Shown here: positions 37,505 through 48,300 of the stretch, one piece after another | Layout: every line of letters starts with the position of its first letter | Position numbering within the stretch: position 1 is the stretch's first letter | Assembly: GCA_001600355.1 (NCBI GenBank) | Contig: BCJU01000004.1 | Span: 372,001-436,000, forward strand | DNA from: Meira nashicola | Lineage: Eukaryota; Basidiomycota; Exobasidiomycetes; Exobasidiales; Brachybasidiaceae | Length of the DNA stretch: 64,000 nt | Direction of reading: 5' to 3' | Notes under the pieces: model-generated | What the model saw: only the letters and a program-made list of their open reading frames with translations | What the model was told of the DNA's origin: nothing | Database searches by the model: none | Position numbers and translations under genes: made by a program

Positions 37505-39362
37505 TTTGTTGTATATACTATATGATTGCGTGAATGAAGAAAGTGACTTAAAAATGATTTTAATTTCTTTCTATTTATATTCGCAACAAGGTGGAGTTAA
37601 GTTCAAACGAGCGGAAATACACTCTCTTGTTATCATTTCAAATTTCAAATATATGTGTGGAGTTCGGAAGGATTTAAGCTAACAAAGCGGATTTTAGTAA
37701 AGAAAAAAAGCCTCTCCTTGTGGATTTTTTTTTATATAATCATAAATCCTTTTCTCACTTATATAATCTATGTTGTATGCATGCCATGATCATATGCTAG
37801 AAAACATTTGAAGAAGCAAATTGATGCTGTAATCCTTTTAGCTTCATGCGCCGGTAATACGTTGCGGTACCAAAGAACATTTTTCGCGCTAGTGGTACGG
37901 ACGGATAACGGTTATAGGAACATTGTTGCCGCCGATTGACCTTAGCTTGACTTGGCACACATCCTGATCAAGCTAGTTAAAGCGGATAAATTGTTTGAAT
38001 TGTACCCGTCTTCTAAAAGATGAATTTGTATATTGAGAATGATGAATAAGCTCATAATTCATTGCAAACTTAATAACAAGGATCGATTGATCACTTTCTC
38101 CAGGTTGTCATAAATGACAGATCAGATTCAATCTCCGCTTGAACGAGCAACATACTCCAGGCAGGAACAAAGTGGCTAGCTCGGGCACTCTTGCCAAGAG
38201 CCGGCTTCTTGGGCTATCCCATCTATTGATGTATATAAATGCAACATGCGCATACGCACGCACCTAAATTGCATACGCCAAGCAAATAAGGGACGCCCTG
38301 TAAAAGATGTGGTTTAAATGCATATGTATGTGCTGGCCCGCGTGGGTGTAATTTCTGTAGAGAAAAAAAAACATTAGCCACGTCCACGCGTCCCTGACCA
38401 CATTGGTTTTTTTAAGTGCAGTAATTGATTTTTTCAACTGTTCAAATGCATATTTTTATTATTTGTTTGCCTTCTATTCGTTCATTGTACATAAAATTTA
38501 AGAAACAGCTCTTTGTTTGTTCTATAACAGACACAATACACTCTCTACGTAAAAAAACAGATCTGCAATGCACTAATCTGCACAGTGATTTGAAGGCAGC
38601 CCTTTGTAGTAGATATTTGGAGAAAACTCGGGACTGGTTCTTTCTTTCTTTGTATCGGGATAAAAAAGAGTAGAGCCATTTTTCGCCTAAAGTGAGGGAT
38701 TTTTGTAAAAGGGATAGAAAGGGGGTCCCCCGCGCGATTTAGGTGCATATATTTATTCTATTTTTGAAAAAAAAAGTGTAACACAAATCGGTCCCTGAAC
38801 TATTGCGATTGCGCCCTTTTTCTGTGTCCGTGTGTATGTACATGGATTGAAAAGCGGAAGTCCTACCACCCGCAATAAAGAGGAAATGGACTTGCGGATG
38901 TGTCATTGAACGGGGAAAAGGATCCGTCAATCAAATTACATACATTCAAACAGATTCTTTGACGGTGCGAAAATGTTCGTATGAAAGTAGCCGCTTTGAA
39001 TATACATACGCAAATAGATCGAATTAACAAATGTGAGGCAAATATTTATCTCATCACCATCATCATCATCCCCTCGGTCCCCTCTCTTTTGTGTTTGTTC
39101 ATTATCTGTACTTTTCCCCCTTTTCTACGTTTCAACCCCTACACTCATTTACGCCAACACAAAATTGCGCATTTCGATCCCCTTCCCAGGTCCGTTCAAC
39201 AAACTCGCTCAATTGTCTACGATACGGGCTTGACTTTCAGTTTATCGACATCACCCTCATTCTTTTGATTCAACATTCTCTTTTAAACGACAAACGAAAA
39301 AAGACATAAGAGCATACATTCATTAAAACCCTTCTCCCCAAATCCCTCTTCCATTGCCAACC
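37505..39362. promoter_or_regulatory. Longest gene-free stretch (1.86 kb) upstream of AKR and glyoxal oxidase
   Basis: No gene, RNA gene or repeat element could be supported. Several short open frames (for example 38425-38673, 38981-39268) lack ATG context or any domain. An ACGCGT occurs at 38386-38391. The last 320 bases are pyrimidine-rich and probably form the promoter and leader of the glyoxal oxidase gene. Confidence 0.35.
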
Positions 39363-41411
39363 ATGGTATCTTTTTTTAAATCATCAATGGTGGCTTTGGC
39401 CATCACAATAGCATCTGTTAATGCACAAAAAGCAGGAACGGTTCAAAAAGTGGGAAATTCAGGTGTTTCAGCACAAATGATGTTTTTACAATCTAATGGT
39501 CAAGTTGCCATTTTGGATAAAGTTGAAAATAATCCAATCAAAAAACCAAACGGTCAAGGTCCAGCAGCAGCAGTATTTTATAATTACAGAGATAATACAG
39601 TAGCAGCCGATAATATGAAAACAAATCCATTCTGCGCAGGTGGAATGACTTTAGGAGATGGTCGTTGGTTAGTTGTTGGAGGAAATAAAGCCGTTGGTCC
39701 AGGTGGTGTGACTGCATCACAAAACAAATCCCCATACTATGACCGAAATGGTGGTCAAGCAATGCGTTTTTTGTCACCTTGCAGTGGAAGTGACTGTGTT
39801 TGGGACGATACTGACCGTAAAGGTTTGATGAAAGAGCGTTGGTATGCCACAATGGAACCAATGCGTGATGGACATGTGATGATCGTTGGTGGAATGAGAG
39901 ATGGTGGTTTTGTTCCAAGTCAAAGAAGCAATGAACCATCATATGAATTCTATCCAAGTACCGGAACAACATACAATATGGACTTCCTCAGTCGAACCGT
40001 TCCATTGAGTTTGTACCCTTTCACATACCTCCTTTCTGATAACCGAGTCTTTTTGCAAGCAAACCGTCAGGCTATTTTGTGGAACACAGATACATTGCAA
40101 GAAACCAGATTGCCAAATATTCCCAGCGTACCCCGTGTTTACCCTGCCAGTGGTGGTAATGCGATGTTGCCTCTTACACCTGCAAATAATTACAAAGAAA
40201 CAATTCTCTTCTGTGGTGGTATGTCACTTGGTAGTGGGAAGAATTGGGGTGATGAAGGAGGTCCAAAGGTCATGGTGACTGAACGTCCAGCATCTACGTC
40301 TTGCACACAAATCACACCTCTTGGAGATGCACAATGGCACGATCAAGATCCTTTGCCCGAAGGTCGTTCAATGGGTCAATTCATTAACCTTCCCGATGGG
40401 CGGCTTTGGTTTGGAAATGGTGTGACAACTGGTGTTGCAGGATATACAACCGATCCCAATCAAGTCGGAAAGCCAGTCGGAACAAGTTTCGGTGATAATC
40501 CTTCTTATAAGCCTTTAGTCTATGATCCATCCAAACCAGCTGGTCAAAAGTGGAAGCGAGTAGGAAATGCAAACGTTGGCCGTTTATACCACAGCACAGC
40601 AACACTTTTGCCTGATTCTTCCATCTTGATCGCAGGTAGCAATCCTTCACCCGATGTCAACACAAAGCAAAAGTGGAAGACAGAATATACCGTTGAACGT
40701 TGGTACCCCGAATGGTACGATCAACCACGTCCTTCGAATGCAGGCTTGCCCAATTCAATCGGTTATGGTGGTTCTGGCTTCTCACTCACATTTGGTTCGT
40801 CCAGTGAAGCAGCAAATGCAAAGGTCGTTGTACTTCGTACAGGATTCTCCACTCATGGCTTCTCAATGGGTCAACGTTCTTTGGAATTACGTTCGCAAGT
40901 AAGCGGTAACACATTGAATGTTGCAGCCATGCCTGCTAATCCTTCTTTGTTCGCTCCTGGTCCTGCATTAATGTTTGTTGTTGTGAATGGAGTGGCAAGT
41001 ACGGGTAAATTCATCATGGTCGGTAATGGTAAAATTGGAAATCAACCTGTTGGAGCAGAAACACAACTACGAAAGCGTGACTTGTTTTCTGAAGTTATGG
41101 TGCATCATCAAAAGTTGAAACGAGTTCACCATTCAAGCAAAAGAATTGCAAAACAAGTCACCTCTTCTCACAATGCAACCGTTGCCGCTTCTGCAACTGC
41201 TCAACGTGCATCTTTGCAAGGAGCAGATAAAGAACGTGCTGATCATATTGCAAGATTAATGCAAGGTGAACCGACCGAGGGCCATGTTGTTAAACCTTTG
41301 CACGATGATAGCAACGAACTCAAATCCTTCTTTGACGGTATTCAACAGCACGTTGAAGAAGCTGCAGAAGATTTCAAAAACGGTAAACATACCGAACATC
41401 TTTCCGGATGA
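39363..41411 (+). CDS. Secreted glyoxal oxidase (copper radical oxidase)
   Basis: The protein has 682 residues from the ATG at 39363; a TTG three codons earlier is ignored. It has a signal peptide MVSFFKSSMVALAITIASVNA. The radical-cofactor Cys lies in NPFCAGGMTL (Cys91) and its Tyr partner in RWYATMEPM (Tyr161). LYHSTATLLPD and THGFSMGQR supply further copper ligands, and the fold is a Kelch-type beta propeller plus C-terminal domain. It oxidises glyoxal, methylglyoxal or related aldehydes to acids with release of H2O2. A tail of about 110 residues after the catalytic domain has three basic pairs or triplets (RKR, LKR, SKR) and is mostly helical. Such oxidases feed peroxidases and matter for filamentous growth in smut fungi. 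Confidence 0.95.
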   Translation: MVSFFKSSMVALAITIASVNAQKAGTVQKVGNSGVSAQMMFLQSNGQVAILDKVENNPIKKPNGQGPAAAVFYNYRDNTVAADNMKTNPFCAGGMTLGDGRWLVVGGNKAVGPGGVTASQNKSPYYDRNGGQAMRFLSPCSGSDCVWDDTDRKGLMKERWYATMEPMRDGHVMIVGGMRDGGFVPSQRSNEPSYEFYPSTGTTYNMDFLSRTVPLSLYPFTYLLSDNRVFLQANRQAILWNTDTLQETRLPNIPSVPRVYPASGGNAMLPLTPANNYKETILFCGGMSLGSGKNWGDEGGPKVMVTERPASTSCTQITPLGDAQWHDQDPLPEGRSMGQFINLPDGRLWFGNGVTTGVAGYTTDPNQVGKPVGTSFGDNPSYKPLVYDPSKPAGQKWKRVGNANVGRLYHSTATLLPDSSILIAGSNPSPDVNTKQKWKTEYTVERWYPEWYDQPRPSNAGLPNSIGYGGSGFSLTFGSSSEAANAKVVVLRTGFSTHGFSMGQRSLELRSQVSGNTLNVAAMPANPSLFAPGPALMFVVVNGVASTGKFIMVGNGKIGNQPVGAETQLRKRDLFSEVMVHHQKLKRVHHSSKRIAKQVTSSHNATVAASATAQRASLQGADKERADHIARLMQGEPTEGHVVKPLHDDSNELKSFFDGIQQHVEEAAEDFKNGKHTEHLSG

Positions 41412-41926
41412 TTTGTCTAGACAGGACAATTTTTTGTCTTTTCTCAAAGGCAAAGATCACATAGATGGACAATATTTCTTGCCTCTTTATTTTCTACTCT
41501 TTCGTTTTCGTATTCACAATATTCTTTTGTATCGCCCTTTTTCATGATGGGATACAATTTGTATTTTCGCAACCACCCCTTTTTTCATATCCTTGTCGAT
41601 GAACGATCGCATCGCATTGCATCGCATCCAAGAAAGTCATGTTATTTGAAAGTAGCAATAATCATGGTATGACCTTATCACTTCATCCAATTCTCTGCCT
41701 TGTTGATGAGCGAATGATTCATTGTTGATATGAGTGTTTTGAGGAGAGTTTGCACAAAACAACCTCTTCTTCGCGTGACGCGTACGCTAAGCTCCACTCC
41801 AACACAATTCCAATATTTATCTAGCTCACTTCTTTCTTCGTTCCATCATTCCAATCGACTATTGAACCCAAAGATGTTTGCAATATAGCATATACTCTAC
41901 ACAGCTTTGACGGTCTGTTTCAAAAA
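41412..41926. promoter_or_regulatory. Intergenic region between glyoxal oxidase and the cyclin gene
   Basis: No gene is seen. An ACGCGT lies at 41778-41783, about 145 bases before the cyclin start. A repeated GCATC motif (ATCGCATCGCATTGCATCGC) occurs at about 41608-41627. Confidence 0.35.
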
Positions 41927-42988
41927 ATGCCGCAATTGCTCAATACATTAGTGACGAAAGAGCAAGTAACTTGTACGCCTTCCCGAAAAGATGGCATTCC
42001 ATGTGATTTGGAAGATGAGATTCGAGTTTATGGTTGTCAGCTAATTCAGGATGCAGGTATGCTATTAGGATTACCTCAAGTAACTTTAGCATGTGCACAA
42101 GTATTATTTCAAAGATTTTGGTTCGTTTCTTCTTTAAGACAATTTGGTATGTTGGACATTGCGATGGGATGTTTGTTTTTATCAAGCAAATTGGAAGAAA
42201 CGCCAAAACGAATAAGAGATTTGATCAATGTTTTTGATTATTTGATCAAAAAGAGTAAACATCAAGCGAACTATCATCCGGGACCACGATCACATCAATT
42301 GAATAAAGCGAGAAGGAAGAAGAGTGCTACGAATCGATCGGATGATCAATCTACACAAATCCCGCCTTTCGAGTATACACCAATGACGTATTTTGCAAAT
42401 GAATTTTATGATACAAAAGATGCATTGGTGATTGCAGAAATGCAAATCTTAAAGAGATTAGGATTTCAAGTTCAAGTTAATCTACCCTATGCAACGATGG
42501 TGAATTATTTACAGCTTCTTGGATTGACTGGATCACAGATTGAAAATTTTCCAATTGCTAAAGATGGTCAAACGTTTGCTCAACTTGCATGGGCAATCTT
42601 GAATGATTCTTTACAAACAACGGTTTATTGTTTGTTTCCGCCTCACGTTATTGCTGTTTCAGCAATCTATTTAACTTCAACTTTTTTCAAGTCTTCGCCT
42701 CCTTTACCTTTACAACCTAAACCTTGGTGGACATTATTCGATGTTTCTAGACAGGAAGTGAGGATCGTTTGCAGTCACATCATGCGTTTGTATAATGACG
42801 ATCCAGGTGAAAAGACTAATGCGAAGGAAGGCGCAGACAATCTGCCTCTTGTGGAATCAAGTGGCGGAATGGCCAGCCGAGTGAGAGAGGAGTGGGGTGG
42901 ACTTGCTGAATTTAGTGACAAGAGTGCGATTCGTGATTGGCTGTCGCTCTATGGATCATCTCCAACTCAAAATAAGGAAGAACAGTGA
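41927..42988 (+). CDS. Cyclin L-like transcription/splicing cyclin
   Basis: A 353-residue intronless protein. The first cyclin box is around residues 15-105 with LEDEIRVYGCQLIQDAGMLL and LSSKLEETPKRIRDLINVF, the core pattern of cyclin L/K/T types. A basic insertion (about 110-145) separates it from the second box, which holds ALVIAEMQILKRLGFQVQV and the PHVIAVSAIYLTS helix. Cyclin L partners Cdk11-type kinases in transcription and splicing. There is no Arg/Ser-rich tail as in animal cyclin L. The alternative is another transcriptional cyclin of the same group. Confidence 0.85.
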   Translation: MPQLLNTLVTKEQVTCTPSRKDGIPCDLEDEIRVYGCQLIQDAGMLLGLPQVTLACAQVLFQRFWFVSSLRQFGMLDIAMGCLFLSSKLEETPKRIRDLINVFDYLIKKSKHQANYHPGPRSHQLNKARRKKSATNRSDDQSTQIPPFEYTPMTYFANEFYDTKDALVIAEMQILKRLGFQVQVNLPYATMVNYLQLLGLTGSQIENFPIAKDGQTFAQLAWAILNDSLQTTVYCLFPPHVIAVSAIYLTSTFFKSSPPLPLQPKPWWTLFDVSRQEVRIVCSHIMRLYNDDPGEKTNAKEGADNLPLVESSGGMASRVREEWGGLAEFSDKSAIRDWLSLYGSSPTQNKEEQ

Positions 42989-43078
42989 TGTCAATGTACA
43001 AGTTGCTATTTCGATTTCCTATTCATACACTAATACTGTACAACAACAAAACAACATGAATGCGTCATATTTATACCA

Positions 43079-45136
43079 CTACTTCGCAGCTGATCTTCTT
43101 CCTCCCGATCGTGTAGTTCCCGCTGGCAAAGCCAATGCGGCTGCTATAAGAGCTTGTTCATCACCCGGTGCTAATGCATTGACAGGGATATATTCTGACG
43201 AGCTATTTGCATTCTGAGTCAGCATACCGACCTTCTTTACTCCATTGACAGTAGTCAATCCTTGTTCCGCTCTTAATCGAACATTATTTGCACCTGGTTC
43301 TGTGATTCTGTCCAAGAAACATCCCATTTCCATAGGATCATAACGTGGAAGTTTCTTTGGTTGCTCGACCTTCTTTGACGAACTTTTGGAGGTAAGAGCG
43401 GATTGTCTATTGGCATCATCCGATACATTTTTCGCATTGTTTTCGTTCCCGCTCCATCTAAATTCTTCTTGAATGATAGCCGTTAAATTTGCAAATGCTT
43501 CACGATTGGCAAATGGAATTCCTGAACGTGGGTCACGATATTTTGCTGGAAGACCTGTGATGGGGCACACGCTGATTCGTGGACGTAGAGGACGATTGCG
43601 AGGATTCACATACGGATATCGAGACCAATCCACGTGATCTCCCAAGATGTAAGAGAACATCGTAGTCCAATGTGTGGATGAAGGTAATTCATGCAAAGAA
43701 ATGAAAGCCCTTGCTTCATTTTCTGTCTTGAGTGTAACCACGTCTTCATCCTTTTTCTTTCCTTCAACTTGTTTAGACTCTGCTTCTGTCTCTTGCTGGG
43801 AAATGACATTCTCATCACCCGAAGGCAAAGTGACCGCTTGTGATTCTGCGACGACAATTAAACTTTCATCAGTCACGCCTTTAGCAGGCTCAGACTCTGT
43901 CTCTTTTGATTCTTGTCCTTCACCATCTTGAGGAGACGGCTTGTTTGCATCGCTTTGTTTGACTGCATCAGCATCTACTGAATCTTGCGTATTGGCTGCC
44001 TTTTCGCCAGTTGATACAGGATCTGCCTCCTGTGTTTGAGAAAAGTCCTCCCCATCAACTCTTTTGGTATCATGAGTACGCTCTTCCGCTGCTTCACGAG
44101 CCTCTCTCTCCTTAATGGCAGCCTGTCGAGCTGCAAAGACTGGATCTTGTGTAACGTTTGCTGCCGAAGTTGATTCTATTTCTTCAATCTTTGAACGAGG
44201 TCGATGTTTGGCATTTGCTTCATCACCATATTGAATAGTCACGCTACGCCAACGCATAAAAGGACCTTCCATCTTTTTCTTTCCTCGCTTTCTTTCCCTT
44301 TCACGACGTTCTTCTTCACGTTCCAAAAACACTTTCAAACTTTGTCGATTTTGTTCTTCCATCTCTAATGCTTCTGCAATCAAATCTGCTTGTGATAATC
44401 GTACTTTTTTACGTTTAGGTTGTGCATGTTCCATTTGACGTGCTCTGCGTTCTTCATCTTCTTTCAGTCGAGCTTGAACCGATTCAGAGAATTGAATAGC
44501 TGATTTACGTTTGCTAGATCGTTGGTTTCGCTTATCGCCTGAACCTTCACCATTTTCTGTTGGAGCAAAAGAGATACGCTTCTTTTGTTTTGCTGGTCGT
44601 TTTGAATTTTCTCCTTCGTTCCCATCAGCAGCAAATGCACTCTTTGGCGGAAGGGCAGTACGTTTGGTCTGCATCGGTATGCCCTTTGATTTGGCTTTCG
44701 ATGCCTTCTTTGCTGCCTTTTCTTCAGCTTCAAGTGCTCTTTCGCCTGCTTCTTCATCATCATCACCTTGATCACTACTCAAATCGAAATCAGAATCAAT
44801 TATATCTTCTCCGCCATCAAGTTCTTGAAAATCAATATCATCTTCTTCATTTTGAAAGATTGCATCTTCATCTTCTTCTCCTGCTTTATCAAATTTCTTC
44901 TTTTTCTTATTTGAGCTATCATCTTTTTTACCACTACTCTGTCCTTTTCGAGATGTCGAAAGCGATGGATCTTCATCTTCTGCTGCTATCCGTTCACGTT
45001 CTTGTTCTAACAATTCTCGCATCCGATTTCCAGCAGTGGCACGTCGGGATCTCCCAACACTCAAAGCTTCCACCGCCGGTGCTGAAGATGGACCTGCCAT
45101 CTTGTCAATATTGATACCATCTTCATCACTCAACAT
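43079..45136 (-). CDS. VPS72: VPS72/SWC2 (YL1) subunit of the SWR1 remodelling complex
   Basis: A 685-residue frame starts at an ATG. The YL1 N-terminal part starts at RSRRATAGNRMRELLE (about 29-44) and continues through a long acidic block (DEDAIFQNEEDDIDFQEL). Charged helical and disordered regions follow. Near the C-terminus lies the YL1-C domain with ISVCPITGLPAKYRDPRSG and FANREAFANL. Swc2/YL1 binds the H2A.Z-H2B dimer through the acidic N-terminal region and helps SWR1 exchange it into promoters. No intron is needed. It converges with the cyclin gene at 90 bases. Confidence 0.94.
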   Translation of the reverse strand: MLSDEDGINIDKMAGPSSAPAVEALSVGRSRRATAGNRMRELLEQERERIAAEDEDPSLSTSRKGQSSGKKDDSSNKKKKKFDKAGEEDEDAIFQNEEDDIDFQELDGGEDIIDSDFDLSSDQGDDDEEAGERALEAEEKAAKKASKAKSKGIPMQTKRTALPPKSAFAADGNEGENSKRPAKQKKRISFAPTENGEGSGDKRNQRSSKRKSAIQFSESVQARLKEDEERRARQMEHAQPKRKKVRLSQADLIAEALEMEEQNRQSLKVFLEREEERRERERKRGKKKMEGPFMRWRSVTIQYGDEANAKHRPRSKIEEIESTSAANVTQDPVFAARQAAIKEREAREAAEERTHDTKRVDGEDFSQTQEADPVSTGEKAANTQDSVDADAVKQSDANKPSPQDGEGQESKETESEPAKGVTDESLIVVAESQAVTLPSGDENVISQQETEAESKQVEGKKKDEDVVTLKTENEARAFISLHELPSSTHWTTMFSYILGDHVDWSRYPYVNPRNRPLRPRISVCPITGLPAKYRDPRSGIPFANREAFANLTAIIQEEFRWSGNENNAKNVSDDANRQSALTSKSSSKKVEQPKKLPRYDPMEMGCFLDRITEPGANNVRLRAEQGLTTVNGVKKVGMLTQNANSSSEYIPVNALAPGDEQALIAAALALPAGTTRSGGRRSAAK

Positions 45137-45347
45137 GATGAGATGAATATTGGGATAATTTCCCTAGTACTGTCGTGTATAGATGGTCGCAAGAACGAAA
45201 TTTAGGATTGGCCTTGTGCATTTAACAACACTTTTAGTGCGTGCGTGTTTTTTGTACGCGTGGGGGTTCACCTAATCAATAATGTTTATCTAATGTCATT
45301 CTATGATGATTAAATGATTCAGTAAAAGTACATAAAGTATTTCCAGT

Positions 45348-48300
45348 TTATTGTTCTCTTTTTGCGATTCCTAACTCTTCTGAGACCACCTTCCCACCTC
45401 TTCCGACAACTACATCTGCCAAAGCACTTAAAGCAAGAATGAAAACTTGCAATAAATTACTCATAGCAAAATGTGTAATCGATTGACCAATTTCCAACCA
45501 ACTCCCTTTCGTTTGAACAGTAAGCAAAAAGTTCAATGCCAATACATCTGTGAAAATGCATGCCAAAAGTACCAATGAATACGCATCACGTAATCCTAAT
45601 CCTCCTACACTTTCCGCTCCAAACAATGGTGGTCCTGCTAAATCATAACCTGTCTTTCTGATATGCTTGCCAGATGTCCGTTTGGTATGTGGGGGTGTTA
45701 AACATAGCATCTGGAACACAGATGCCAGAACAATGAAAGGCACCATGATTTTGAGGATTAGCAAAGCAGCCATCAAGAAGGGACTGAAGATTGGAATTAA
45801 TCGATAGACTGGCGAAAGGTAGAAAGACGAAATTGAAGCAATGTTTCCAGTTCCAAAGAAACCAACATGTAAGAAAAATAGGAAACAGATTGCAATGCGT
45901 ACATCTTCTTTCTCTAGAGCACGTCCAAAACCGTTCCCAATTCTATTGCTAGATGCTTTTGTGTTGCCGTTCGTGAGCTCTGCTGCGTGCTGTGCAACAT
46001 TGCGCTGATAAAGCCTTTCTTCAAACAGACCTGCTTCCAATTTTGCCCAGATTATCAATGTCATCGTGTAACAACCGAAAAATAGCGTCTCATCGCGGAT
46101 AGATAGCAAGACAAAGACTGGAGCAAAAGCAAAGATGACGACCATCAATCGTTGAGAAGGTGGTTGCGAAACACCTTTTCTTTTTAATCCCGTCACGAAT
46201 GGGAATGTCAGACAAATTAATAGTACAGCCCATGCAACAATTTGATTCAAGCGCGGTAAGCCTCTCTTTGCTTGAAGGCTTGCTGACGAGCTTGCAGTAA
46301 CCAATGCCGAGATGAGCAAGACAATGAGCTGGACAGTCAGCACTTTCTTTGTTCTTGTAACATTTGATCGAGCTTGTGTTTCAGCTTGTTGATCATTGCC
46401 ATCCTTCGAAACCTCCATAAAAGTTCCGCTCCACCGAATGATCGCGGCGCCCGCCAAAAGAAACAATAGCCCTGAAGCAATGAGGTACGGAATACTCTCT
46501 TCCTTTTCCACATTTCCAACAGTGAACAGACTGCAGAATCCACAGCAGAAGAACCACAAAATAAGCAAGAGCTCGTGCCTCGCTTTGACATCTGCAATCA
46601 TTCCTGCTGCTGGCCAGATCAATCCCAGAAAGATGAAACCAGCGGTCCATGCTAGACGATTTAGATATCCAAAAACCATCAATTCAAGAGCGGCAAAACC
46701 CAACACCACGCGAATAGAGATTGAGAGTAATACGGCAGTTTTTGAATTATTTTGACTTCGTTCAGAGTGATACGAAAGAGCTTTGTTCCACACAAGCACA
46801 AATACCTTTCTTTCATTTATCAATCGAATCCAAAAGAATGCTGCGAATCCAGCATATAGGTAGTACGTAACAGGAGACTGCTCATATGCAAATTTGGCCC
46901 AAAGTGATGAAAGTGACGTGCCCACGACAATTCGGCCAAACGGTAGTCCCGGTGATCGCTCTTTCAGTACTTGAGATTCGGACACGTCTAAGACATAATG
47001 TCGTAGGAGGAACAGTAACCCATAGAGCATCGATCCCACATAACCAATTGTTACAATACTAACGAGCATTAGCCAATCGTATGTCTGCAGATATGCTGCA
47101 CCTTCCAATGCATCCTTGATCAGCTTCTCACTATCGCCGATCACCTTTTCGTATTCTGCCCTAGACAAGGCGGTCTTGATGATTTCCACTCTGCTCGAAC
47201 CAGGTAGTGTTCCCTCTTCACTCGGAAGCTGGGAAAATGGGACGTATCTCAACATTCGCTCACTTCTTTGCTCATGTTTGACTCGGTAAACCTCAAGCAC
47301 CTCTAACGCATTCGCAAGCATCGCTCTCGCTGCTTGCTCTTGAGTGATATCTAGATAATCAAGTGGAAGCCTGCCTTCTGAATTTGCTGGCATATTTGCA
47401 CCAATAAGAGCAGACATGAGCGGTGTAATATCTGCTTGTTCTACGTCCTCTCTCCAAAAGCGATCCAAGGAGCCCCACGCTTGATAATAATCATCATTTT
47501 CTCTTTCCAACACACGCCAATTCTGCTTCTTTTCCTCTCCACGTGGCTTCCGTATCCCTGCACCCCATGCTACCAAAGGCGTGCGTGTATTGTCTGGCTC
47601 TCCATCGCCATGGTTACCTTTGTGACTCATTCCATGATCGGCACTGAAGATGTATGCTGTCTTTTTGGCTTCTTCTGGTCCATAGAATGCTGACAACAAT
47701 CTTTCCGTTTCTGCCACAATTGCATCTACAACCATCAAATTGCCGACGTATTCAGCCGATTTGGGTCTATACGTGTGCCCAGTGGTATCCAAGCCAAGAA
47801 GGTGTAAGAAGAATACAGTCTTAGGGGCACGTATCTGATCTGCCAGTGTGTTATTCGTTTTTGCAGAAGTCAAAAGTTCGCGCAATCTGTCCAAGACCCA
47901 AATATCGAGATTTGATGCATCAGATGTAAAATCTTCTTCTTCTTCGGCATAAGATTGCATATCAACTTTTCCTGGCGTAGCTCCTGTCGCAAACATGGGT
48001 AGAATGTCCGGCGATCCGAATGAAAATGCATGCGAAGATTGATTGAGCAGCGAATCGAATGAGACTGGATTTAATTTCCACCCTTTGGTTACTGCACTGA
48101 CATCTTCATACATTCCAGCAATCAATGCAACATGTCCTGGTCGGCTTTCTGTTGGTACACGGGTATGACTGATGCCCCATGCACCTCTTTTTTCGATCAC
48201 ATTGCGTAGATATGGTGCTGCATCGAAGGTCTCTGCTTTGACTTGGGTGTTAGTTTTGCCGGTCCAAGATTTCACTGGTGTCAATGCAGTATTGATTGAA

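Noticed and set aside
38161..38221. Stem-like GC-rich stretch considered as a tRNA
   Set aside because: No B-box consensus (GGTTCRANYCC) on either strand and no cloverleaf arms; no tRNA was supported anywhere in the window.
38425..39309. Cluster of short open frames in the 1.86-kb spacer
   Set aside because: They overlap one another on both strands, are hydrophobic or Ser/Pro-rich from T/C-rich DNA, and cannot be spliced into a sensible gene.
44511..45114. Plus-strand frames opposite the VPS72 acidic region
   Set aside because: Leu/His/Ser-rich antisense of Glu/Asp/Lys-rich codons, no start context or domain.
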